Shown here: positions 58,064 through 64,000 of the stretch, piece after piece
Position numbering within the stretch: position 1 is the stretch's first letter
How the letters are laid out: the number at the start of each line of letters is the position of its first letter
Translations under genes and position numbers: made by a program
The notes under the pieces: generated by a model
Told to the model about the DNA's origin: nothing
The model's database searches: none
What the model saw: the letters and a program-made list of their open reading frames with translations, nothing else
Source of the DNA: an uncultured Bacteroidales bacterium
GTDB taxonomy: Bacteria > Bacteroidota > Bacteroidia > Bacteroidales > Bacteroidaceae
NCBI GenBank assembly: GCA_902799355.1
Contig: CADCAG010000010.1
Location: forward strand, 23,983-87,982
DNA: 64,000 nucleotides
Reading direction: 5' to 3'

Positions 58064-58618
58064 ATGACGAAAGAACAAGATAAGCTGGTAACAGCCAATA
58101 TGGGCTATGTGGTGACGCTGGCCCGTCAGTATAAGAGTGACATCTTGTCTACTGACGACCTCGTCAGCGAGGGCGCCATCGGACTGATGAAAGCCGCTGA
58201 GAAGTATGACGCCGCCAAAGGAAAACCCTTCGTAACCTTTGCTGCACCCTACATCCGTCGTGCCATCGAGAAAGCCATCGGCCGCCTGTCGACAGACATC
58301 GACACACGCTCTACGGACGAGTCGCTGCCCGTAGGCAGTCGCAACAACTTCACGCTGCTCAACGTGCTGGAGGACAAGAACGCCCTGCAGGCTGACGCTA
58401 CCGTAGAAGAAGCCACGCTGACGGACGACCTGCTGAAGTGTCTGAACGTGCTCAACGAGCGCGAACAGCGCGTCATCAACCTCTACTACGGCAACGGCTA
58501 CGAGCGTCAGACGATGGCCGAGATAGCAGAGGCGATGGACCTGAAGCGTGAGCGCGTGCGCCAGATACGAGACCAGGCACTGCGGAAACTAAGGAAAGAA
58601 GCAAAACGAGAAAAATGA
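58064..58618 (+). CDS. Small sigma-70-family RNA polymerase sigma factor
   Basis: A 184-residue sigma factor. Region 2 is at residues 1-70 (NMGYVVTLARQYKSDILSTDDLVSEGAIGLMKAAEKYD, then KPFVTFAAPYIRRAIEKAI) and region 4 at about 125-182 (LNEREQRVINLYYGNGYERQTMAEIAEAMDLKRERVRQIRDQALRKLRK). Region 1 is absent and region 3 is reduced to a short linker, so it is much smaller than the roughly 286-residue primary sigma factor of Bacteroidetes. Region 4 is RpoD-like and not ECF-like, and no anti-sigma gene is adjacent. It starts 17 bases after the GH5 gene and overlaps the DUF4886 gene by four bases. Confidence 0.87.
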   Translation: MTKEQDKLVTANMGYVVTLARQYKSDILSTDDLVSEGAIGLMKAAEKYDAAKGKPFVTFAAPYIRRAIEKAIGRLSTDIDTRSTDESLPVGSRNNFTLLNVLEDKNALQADATVEEATLTDDLLKCLNVLNEREQRVINLYYGNGYERQTMAEIAEAMDLKRERVRQIRDQALRKLRKEAKREK

Positions 58619-59442
58619 AAAGACTTAGATTACTATTTGTGGTAGCTTTGCTGCCTTTGCTCTGTCAGGCAAAGGTCATCAAGGTGTTAGCCGTTGGCAA
58701 CAGTTTCTCACAAGATGCTGTTGAGCAGTATCTCTATGAGCTTGCTGCCGCACAGGGCGACTCGCTGGTTATCGGCAACGCCTACATCGGTGGCTGCTCC
58801 ATCGACACACACTATCACAACCTGCTGAACAATAAGCCCGCCTACATCTACCGCAAGGTGGTGGGTGGTGCCAAAGCCGTCCGCAGGAAGGCCACCCTGC
58901 AGTCCATCATCCGCGACGAGCAGTGGGATATTGTCACCCTGCAGCAGGCCAGTCAGCTGTCAGGCATCAGCAGCAGCTATAGCAACCTGGCACAGCTGAA
59001 GCGACTCATCCAGAGCTACACCACCAATCTGCATGTGCAGTTCATGTGGCACATGACGTGGGCCTATGCTGAGGACTTCACCCAGGAACGCTTTGCACCC
59101 TACGACTACGACCAGCGCAAGATGTATAGCGCCATCGTCAGCACCATGCAGAACGTGCTGCCCGCCGTAGGAGGCTTCACGCGCATCATTCCCAGCGGCA
59201 TCGCTGTCCAGCTGGCACGCTACCGTCTGGGCGACGTGCTCAATCGCGACGGCTTCCACCTGTCTTATACCATTGGCCGCTATACGGCAGCCTGTACCTG
59301 GTGCGAGGTGCTAACGGGCAGAATAATTGATGGTAACCGCTACTGGCCGGCTACCATCAGTGATGAAGAGGCTGTTATCTGCCAAGAAGCCGCTCACGAA
59401 GCAGTTTTCATGCAACAGAGCGGCCGCTATATGATTTATTAG
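58615..59442 (+). CDS. DUF4886-family SGNH-like exported protein
   Basis: A 275-residue exported protein (signal MKRLRLLFVVALLPLLCQA). The start VIKVLAVGNSFSQDAVEQYLYELAAA and the following GNAYIGGCSI resemble the nucleophile and oxyanion blocks of SGNH hydrolases, and DGFHLSY contains the catalytic Asp-x-x-His pair (near 213). This suggests an esterase acting on carbohydrates or acyl groups; the substrate is unknown. It overlaps the sigma factor gene by four bases. Confidence 0.86.
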   Translation: MKRLRLLFVVALLPLLCQAKVIKVLAVGNSFSQDAVEQYLYELAAAQGDSLVIGNAYIGGCSIDTHYHNLLNNKPAYIYRKVVGGAKAVRRKATLQSIIRDEQWDIVTLQQASQLSGISSSYSNLAQLKRLIQSYTTNLHVQFMWHMTWAYAEDFTQERFAPYDYDQRKMYSAIVSTMQNVLPAVGGFTRIIPSGIAVQLARYRLGDVLNRDGFHLSYTIGRYTAACTWCEVLTGRIIDGNRYWPATISDEEAVICQEAAHEAVFMQQSGRYMIY

Positions 59443-59461
59443 ACTTTTTAATTTTTCATCT

Positions 59462-60169
59462 TCAGAAGTTCCACTTCACAGCGAGCGTGGGATTCCAGAA
59501 GAAGGTCTTCGTACTCTCTGGATCTGAGTTATATACGAAGTTGTTGCTGAACTCCCACTCTGTACCTACGCTGAAATGCTCCGTGATGTTATACCACAAC
59601 TGGGGCTCAGAGAGGATTACCAGACAGCCATGACCATCGGCCTTCTCGCCACGCCAGAAATCGATGAAGCCAGAGAAACGCAGCTTGTTGTTTAGGAAGT
59701 TCAAGCCCCACACACCCGTCAGCTGGGCACTGGCAAAGGAGTGCGTATCATCGTAACTCTTAAAGAACTGCTTATACATCAGTTGTACTGACCACGTCTT
59801 TGAGAAGTCTGCCGTATGTCCGTTATAGGCGGCACCAACGAGTGCGGCCTGCTGGAAGCTGGCTGAACGGCTCAGTCCTCCGTCGTACTCTACATGGGCA
59901 GCAAAGGGTGACTCTTTGCCCAGATTTATCTCACGAGAAATCTCCGTATAGGCACTCTCTACGAAATTGTTCGACATGTCGAAATCCACGAAATAGAACC
60001 ACGATCCCCACTGGTCTGCCTTAAACTGTTCAAGGGTGACGGTAACCTTCTGTCTGTCAGCTTCCTCGCCAGTATAGATGTTACGGCCAAAATCGTAGTG
60101 TAACTGAATGTTTTGTGCGCTGACGGACATCGTGCATGCCAGCATCAGCAGAGTAAATAGTTTTTTCAT
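59462..60169 (-). CDS. DUF5020-family (Tsx-like) outer-membrane protein
   Basis: A 235-residue exported protein (signal MKKLFTLLMLACTMSVSA). From residue 22 on it has alternating amphipathic strands (LHYDFGRNIYTGEEADRQK, FYFVDFDMSN, TSWEF-type aromatic girdles), ending WNPTLAVKWNF, so it is a predicted beta-barrel. DUF5020 is related to the nucleoside channel Tsx, but specificity is unproven. Its start overlaps the end of lpxB by four bases. Confidence 0.86.
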   Translation of the reverse strand: MKKLFTLLMLACTMSVSAQNIQLHYDFGRNIYTGEEADRQKVTVTLEQFKADQWGSWFYFVDFDMSNNFVESAYTEISREINLGKESPFAAHVEYDGGLSRSASFQQAALVGAAYNGHTADFSKTWSVQLMYKQFFKSYDDTHSFASAQLTGVWGLNFLNNKLRFSGFIDFWRGEKADGHGCLVILSEPQLWYNITEHFSVGTEWEFSNNFVYNSDPESTKTFFWNPTLAVKWNF

Positions 60170-61329
60170 TTTCTTAAAAGGTTTATCATGATGTTTGCTG
60201 CCTTTTCGGGAGCATCGCTCTCGCCCAGCAGTCTGTGTATTTCTTCATAATCGTTAAGCATCACCTCGCGCTTGCTGCCTCCAGGCAACAGGGCTTCCAG
60301 CTCCTCTCGGATAGCCTCCACGCTGAAGGTGTTGGCCACCAGTTCCTTGACGACCTCGCGGTTGGCTATCAGGTTCACCAGCGACACGTAGGACACCTTC
60401 AGGAAGTACTTCCTGAGGAAGCCAAACAGACGGGGCATGGGTGTCCTGTAGCATACCACCTGCGGCACACGGAACATGCAGGTCTCCAGCGTCGCCGTAC
60501 CACTGGTCACCAGTGCTGCCGTAGCCTTAGCCAGCAGCGGGAAGGTCTCGTTGACTACCAGGCGCACCTTACTGCCCTTCAGGAACTGCTCATAGTAGGA
60601 TGGCTCGATAGATGGGGCTCCTGCCAGCACCAGGTCATACTGTCCTGACAGGTGGCGCGTAGCCTCTATCATGGCAGGCAGGTTCTCCCTGATTTCCTGC
60701 TGGCGCGAACCAGCTAGCAAAGCAATGAGCCTCCCCCTATCCCCCTCCAAGAAGAGGGGGGACTTGGAGCGTACTTCAGCTCCCTCTCCTTTTGGAGAGG
60801 GATGGGGAGAGGCTAAGAATTCCCTTACCTCACTCGCTGTGGGGTTGCCCACATAGTGGATGGGATAATGGTGCTTCTTCTCGAAGAAGTCCACCTCGAA
60901 GGGCAAGATAGAGAACAGCTCGTCGACATCGCGCTTGATGTTCTTGATACGGTGCTCCTTCCACGCCCAAATCTTGGGAGATATGTAATAGTAGACAGGA
61001 CAGATAGCATTCGCTTTTACATACTTCGCTATCTTCAGATTAAAGCCAGGATAGTCTACCAAAATCAGGCAATCGGGCTGCCACTGCGTGATGTCCTGCT
61101 TACAGAAACGCATATTCTTCAGAATGGTACGCAGGTGCAGCAGCACGGGGATGAATCCCATATAGGCCAGCTCTTTATAGTGGCGTACACGGGTGCCCCC
61201 AACAGCCGTCATCAGGTCGCCGCCAAAGAAGCGGAACTCCGCCTCGGCGTCTTGCTGCTTCAGCTGCTGCATCAAGTGCGACGCATGCAGGTCACCACTG
61301 GCCTCACCAGCTATCAGGTAGTACTTCAT
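60166..61329 (-). CDS. lpxB: Lipid-A-disaccharide synthase, with an in-frame REP-like insertion
   Basis: A 387-residue glycosyltransferase that joins UDP-diacylglucosamine and lipid X in lipid A synthesis on the inner membrane. Family motifs: IAGEASGDLHASHLM at the start, FFGGDLM, GFIPVL, PKIWAWKEHRIKNIK (near 120), ALLAGSRQQEI (near 205), VTSGTATLETCMFRVPQVVCYR (near 300). Residues about 172-200 (ASPHPSPKGEGAEVRSKSPL and so on) are coded by a double hairpin of REP type at 60729-60815. They sit in the linker between the two Rossmann halves, which probably tolerates it. Confidence 0.93.
   Translation of the reverse strand: MKYYLIAGEASGDLHASHLMQQLKQQDAEAEFRFFGGDLMTAVGGTRVRHYKELAYMGFIPVLLHLRTILKNMRFCKQDITQWQPDCLILVDYPGFNLKIAKYVKANAICPVYYYISPKIWAWKEHRIKNIKRDVDELFSILPFEVDFFEKKHHYPIHYVGNPTASEVREFLASPHPSPKGEGAEVRSKSPLFLEGDRGRLIALLAGSRQQEIRENLPAMIEATRHLSGQYDLVLAGAPSIEPSYYEQFLKGSKVRLVVNETFPLLAKATAALVTSGTATLETCMFRVPQVVCYRTPMPRLFGFLRKYFLKVSYVSLVNLIANREVVKELVANTFSVEAIREELEALLPGGSKREVMLNDYEEIHRLLGESDAPEKAANIMINLLRK
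60729..60815. repeat. REP-like double hairpin inserted in lpxB
   Basis: Two hairpins in a row: TCCCCCTC...GAGGGGGGA around 60740-60762, and CCCTCTCC-TTTT-GGAGAGGG at 60782-60801 with a perfect 8-bp stem. G/C-rich arms of this kind are common repeats in Bacteroidetes genomes; here the sequence stays in the lpxB frame. Confidence 0.8.
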
Positions 61330-62075
61330 TGCTCGTAGTCTTTCAGTTGTTCCATCGCCTCGTAGGCCGTGACATCAATGCGTGTGGGGGTGATGGCCAC
61401 ATAGCCGTTGTCCAGTGCCCAGCGGTCTGTGTCCGTAGCCTCTGGCTCGTCATTCACGTAGCAGCCCACCATCCACCAGTAGTCATAGCCTCGCGGGTGG
61501 TGACACTTGCTAACCTCGTTAGTCCACGTTCCTGGCGACATCCTACAGAGCTTGACGCCCTTGAACGTTGGCGTTTTGGGGAAGTTCACGTTCAGACAGA
61601 CACCCTTGGGCAGTCCGTCGCGCAACACGCGCTCGACCATCTCGCGGATGTACGGCTCCAACGGTGTGAAGTCGGCATCGGCACGATAGTCGCAGATGGA
61701 GAATGCGATAGAGGGGATATACTTCATGCACCCCTCCAGCGTGACGCCCATCGTACCAGAATAGTGGGTATTCACCGAGGCATTGTCGCCATGATTGATA
61801 CCACCTATCACCAGACGGGGCTGCTCCTGGCACAGCTCTGCCAGCGCCATCTTCACGCAGTCTACTGGTGTGCCATTACATGACCACACATCGACACCCT
61901 TTTCGTGGTGCCGATGCGTCAGTGTCAACGGTGTGTTGGCCGAGAAGGCACAGGCGAAACCGCTACGGGCATCGTCTGGTGCACATACCAGCACATCGTC
62001 GTAGTCCTTTACGATATTGATAAGATAGTTTATTCCTTTTGCTTGATATCCGTCGTCGTTAGAGATAAGTATCAT
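61326..62075 (-). CDS. surE: 5'/3'-nucleotidase SurE
   Basis: A 249-residue metal-dependent phosphatase acting on nucleoside monophosphates, with a role in stationary-phase survival. The metal site is at the N-terminus (MILISNDDGYQAKGI, D7-D8), then CAPDDARSGFACAFS, NGTPVDCVKMAL and GINHGDNASVNTHYSGTMG with the conserved metal-ligand asparagine. It overlaps lpxB and the SemiSWEET gene by four bases each, indicating a tightly coupled operon. Confidence 0.96.
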   Translation of the reverse strand: MILISNDDGYQAKGINYLINIVKDYDDVLVCAPDDARSGFACAFSANTPLTLTHRHHEKGVDVWSCNGTPVDCVKMALAELCQEQPRLVIGGINHGDNASVNTHYSGTMGVTLEGCMKYIPSIAFSICDYRADADFTPLEPYIREMVERVLRDGLPKGVCLNVNFPKTPTFKGVKLCRMSPGTWTNEVSKCHHPRGYDYWWMVGCYVNDEPEATDTDRWALDNGYVAITPTRIDVTAYEAMEQLKDYEQ

Positions 62076-62347
62076 TTCTTACAATAGTCGTTGTGCATCT
62101 TGATAGCGAAGATGATCACGCTACAGGTGCAGGTGATGAGGTTGGTCAGCACCAGGTAGTAGTTCTCTATCAGAAAACCCTGTACCACAAACGCTGCACA
62201 TCCGATGGCCATCGAGATGAATCCTGGCAGCGAAATACCGTCCGTGTTACGCGTACGGATGGTCTGAATGGCCTGCGGCAGGTAGCCGAAGATGAGGCCA
62301 AACGTGGCTATCCAACCACAGATGTTAATTAAAAGTCCATGTTCCAT
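62072..62347 (-). CDS. SemiSWEET-family small sugar transporter
   Basis: A 91-residue protein with three membrane helices and the PQ-loop motif GYLPQAIQT (near residue 22), typical of bacterial SemiSWEETs, which work as dimers to move sugars down a gradient. The frame extends to 62425, but the -7 box at 62385-62393 lies inside that extension, so 62347 is preferred. It is the first gene of the SemiSWEET-surE-lpxB-DUF5020 operon. The transported sugar is unknown. Confidence 0.9.
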   Translation of the reverse strand: MEHGLLINICGWIATFGLIFGYLPQAIQTIRTRNTDGISLPGFISMAIGCAAFVVQGFLIENYYLVLTNLITCTCSVIIFAIKMHNDYCKK

Positions 62348-62384
62348 AGCATAGTAGTTTTTAAAGTATACAAAAGTCTTGGTT

Positions 62385-62393
62385 GCAAAGATA
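62385..62393 (-). promoter_or_regulatory. -7 box for the SemiSWEET-surE-lpxB operon
   Basis: Minus-strand TATCTTTGC, 37 bases before the ATG at 62347. Confidence 0.7.
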
Positions 62394-62468
62394 GGTAAAA
62401 AAACTGAAGAATCAATGCAAATCATCGATTTTTTTATCTTGATTGTTTGAAAAGTCCGTAAAAAACAC

Positions 62469-62477
62469 TATCTTTGC
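62469..62477 (+). promoter_or_regulatory. -7 box for guanine deaminase
   Basis: TATCTTTGC, 34 bases before the ATG at 62512. Confidence 0.7.
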
Positions 62478-62511
62478 AGCTAGTAACAACAAATCTAAAT
62501 CTATTATTGAT

Positions 62512-63786
62512 ATGAAAAACGTATATAAGGCACATATCCTCTTTACCAAAGAGAAAGACCATTTCGAGATTTTCGAGAACGGATATATCGCTGTGGAAGA
62601 CGGCATCGTGTTGGGTGTGGCAAGCAACCTGAAGGACTTGGGTTGCGAGGGTGCTGAGGTCACTGATTTTGGCGACAAGCTGCTCATCCCTGCCATGAAC
62701 GACATGCACGTCCATGCTCCACAGGTACACAACCAAGGTGTGGCAATGGATCTGGAGCTGCTGCCCTGGCTGCAGAACTACACCTTCCCTGAGGAGTCGA
62801 AATATGCCGATGTCCAGTATGCCGAGCGCATGTATCGCCGCTTCATGCATACCCAGTGGCTCTTTGGCACCATGCGTAGCGTCGTCTTCAGCACCATGCA
62901 TACCGACAGCACCCGCGTGCTCATGAAACTCTACCAAGAGGCTGGCATGGGCGCTATGGTGGGCAAGGTAGCCATGAACCGCAACTGCCCTGACACCCTC
63001 TCCGAGGATGTCGACGCCTATATCGCTGGCCAAGAACAACTCATCGCCGAATTCGGTGATGATAACGCCCTCGTACGCCCCATCATCACTCCTCGCTTCG
63101 TACCCTCCTGTACGCCCGAGTTGCTGAAGGCCTGTGGCGAGTTGGCCAACAAGTACCAGTTGCCCGTACAGTCACACCTGTCAGAGAACACCTCCGAGAT
63201 TGCGTGGGTGGCAGAACTGGAGAAGGAGAGCACCAGCTATGGCGATGCCTACAACCGCTACGGACTCTTCGGACAGACGCCCACCATCATGGCCCACTGT
63301 GTATGGACTAATGGCAGCGAGCTGGAACTGATGAAGAAGAACAAGGTCATGGTCGCCCACTGTCCCACGTCCAACTTCAACCTCTCGTCAGGTCTGGCAC
63401 CCATCCGCACATTCCTCGACGAAGGACTCCCCATCGGCCTGGGCAGCGACATCAGCGGCGGCCACGACCTCAACATGTTCCGCATGCTGGTCTACGCCAT
63501 CCAGGTCAGCAAGATGCACTACCAGATTGACAAGAGCAAGGCCTTCCTCACCCTACCCGAAATCTTCTGGATTGCCACCAAGTCCGCAGGTTCCTTCTTC
63601 GGCCGTGTCGGCAGTTTCGAGCCAGGCTACGAGTTCGACGCCCTCGTCATCGACGATGCCGTTCTCTACCCTGCCGAATACTCGCTGGTACACCGCCTGG
63701 AGCGTTTCATCTATGTCGGCGACGACCGCCAGATTCTCCACCGCTTCTGCCGCGGACAGGAAATCAAGGAGCCCAAACTATTATAA
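62512..63786 (+). CDS. guaD: Guanine deaminase (amidohydrolase family)
   Basis: A 424-residue zinc amidohydrolase that converts guanine to xanthine in purine salvage. The metal-binding HVH is at residues 66-68 (NDMHVHAPQVHNQG), followed by the histidines in PVQSHLSEN and MAHCVW, and the aspartate in LGSDISGG. ELLPWLQNYTFPEE is typical of the guanine-specific branch. The frame continues upstream to 62443, but the -7 box at 62469-62477 and the absence of homology there place the start at 62512. A terminator follows the stop codon. Confidence 0.93.
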   Translation: MKNVYKAHILFTKEKDHFEIFENGYIAVEDGIVLGVASNLKDLGCEGAEVTDFGDKLLIPAMNDMHVHAPQVHNQGVAMDLELLPWLQNYTFPEESKYADVQYAERMYRRFMHTQWLFGTMRSVVFSTMHTDSTRVLMKLYQEAGMGAMVGKVAMNRNCPDTLSEDVDAYIAGQEQLIAEFGDDNALVRPIITPRFVPSCTPELLKACGELANKYQLPVQSHLSENTSEIAWVAELEKESTSYGDAYNRYGLFGQTPTIMAHCVWTNGSELELMKKNKVMVAHCPTSNFNLSSGLAPIRTFLDEGLPIGLGSDISGGHDLNMFRMLVYAIQVSKMHYQIDKSKAFLTLPEIFWIATKSAGSFFGRVGSFEPGYEFDALVIDDAVLYPAEYSLVHRLERFIYVGDDRQILHRFCRGQEIKEPKLL

Positions 63787-63790
63787 TGAA

Positions 63791-63824
63791 AAAAGCGCTG
63801 AGCCACCGCCCAGCGCCTTTTCAT
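63791..63824 (+). terminator. Terminator after guanine deaminase
   Basis: Stem GCGCTG (63795-63800) with CAGCGC (63811-63816), A-run before and T-rich stretch after; A/T-rich repeats follow to about 63858. Confidence 0.8.
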
Positions 63825-63870
63825 TTTCTCATTTTTACATTTTCTAATTTTTACTTTTAGCGCGCAGCGC

Positions 63871-63969
63871 TTATAAGCTGCAAGCGCTCACTCCCAGTGT
63901 GGTCGTCAGTGCCGTCAGCACCGTCACGATGACTTGAATCACCGTCTTCCAGAATTCCTTGTTTTTCAT
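63871..63969 (-). CDS. Smalltalk-type small protein
   Basis: A 32-residue reading frame from ATG at 63969 to TAA at 63871. It encodes MKNKEFWKTVIQ, then a hydrophobic helix rich in valine and threonine, then GVSACSL. It matches the pattern of the Bacteroidetes 'smalltalk' peptides (charged start, one helix, Gly-x-x-x-Cys end). The function is unknown. In other genomes these peptides are often next to an amidase and an HU-like gene; those would lie outside the window. Confidence 0.8.
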   Translation of the reverse strand: MKNKEFWKTVIQVIVTVLTALTTTLGVSACSL

Positions 63970-64000
63970 AGCATAGATTCTTTTTCGTTTTTTTCTTTAG

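Overview
The window looks like a chromosomal segment of a gut or rumen Bacteroidales, most likely Prevotella or a close relative. The evidence is a SusC/SusD glycan-uptake locus with a BACON-domain GH16, many Bacteroidetes-restricted families (DUF6377, DUF4923, DUF3078, DUF4421, DUF5020, DUF1573, a 'smalltalk' peptide), and promoters of the Bacteroidetes type (TAnnTTTG at -7) in front of most transcription units. No phage, plasmid backbone or CRISPR array is visible.

Layout. 0-6.7 kb: ApbE and a Crp-like regulator, then a M3 peptidase / dCMP deaminase / S41 protease / lipoprotein run on the + strand. 6.7-19.2 kb (- strand): a polysaccharide utilisation locus in the order susC, susD, surface glycan-binding protein, GH16, GH3, with a DUF6377 sensor/regulator downstream; the gene set points to a beta-1,3- or mixed-linkage beta-glucan. 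19.4-21.5 kb (-): DUF721, a DUF4923 lipoprotein and recF. 21.5-32.6 kb: an accessory island between recF and the TPR-ribH pair. It holds a REP-associated tyrosine transposase (RAYT) with an unusual C-terminal domain, a 119-bp imperfect palindrome, an AT-rich FISUMP-like lipoprotein, about 1.1 kb of gene-free repeat-rich DNA, an L-rhamnose mutarotase, two GH2 enzymes, an AraC regulator, and a composite pseudogene made of fragments of at least two and probably three genes. 32.7-48 kb: TPR protein, ribH, DUF1573, DUF3078, yidC, DUF1846, DUF1015, a YigZ-family protein, a five-gene - strand operon, a membrane protein and a stand-alone hisB. 48-53.5 kb: a nucleotidyltransferase-like protein, a divergent NAD+ DNA ligase, metY and terC. 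53.5-64 kb: tRNA-Gln, rsfS-ftsH-cdsA followed by a GH5 glucanase, a very small sigma factor and a DUF4886 protein; DUF5020, lpxB, surE and a SemiSWEET on the - strand; guanine deaminase; and a 32-residue smalltalk peptide at the edge.

How the genes fit together. The susCD locus would bind and import beta-glucan oligosaccharides that GH16 cuts and GH3 reduces to glucose, with the GH5 at 57 kb possibly adding endo-glucanase activity. The mutarotase and GH2 genes, controlled by the AraC protein, look like a second, smaller glycoside-degrading unit whose neighbourhood has partly decayed (the pseudogene contains a fucosidase-like C-terminal domain). The rest is housekeeping: cell-envelope biogenesis (yidC, cdsA, lpxB, DUF1460), DNA repair (recF, ligA), riboflavin, methionine and histidine biosynthesis.

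The most unusual signals are in repeats and mobile DNA: a RAYT gene, a REP-like double hairpin inserted in frame within lpxB, in-frame degenerate tandem repeats within the M3 peptidase, recF and ftsH, and similar degenerate short tandem repeats in many intergenic gaps. All functions are read from sequence by eye; no database search was run.
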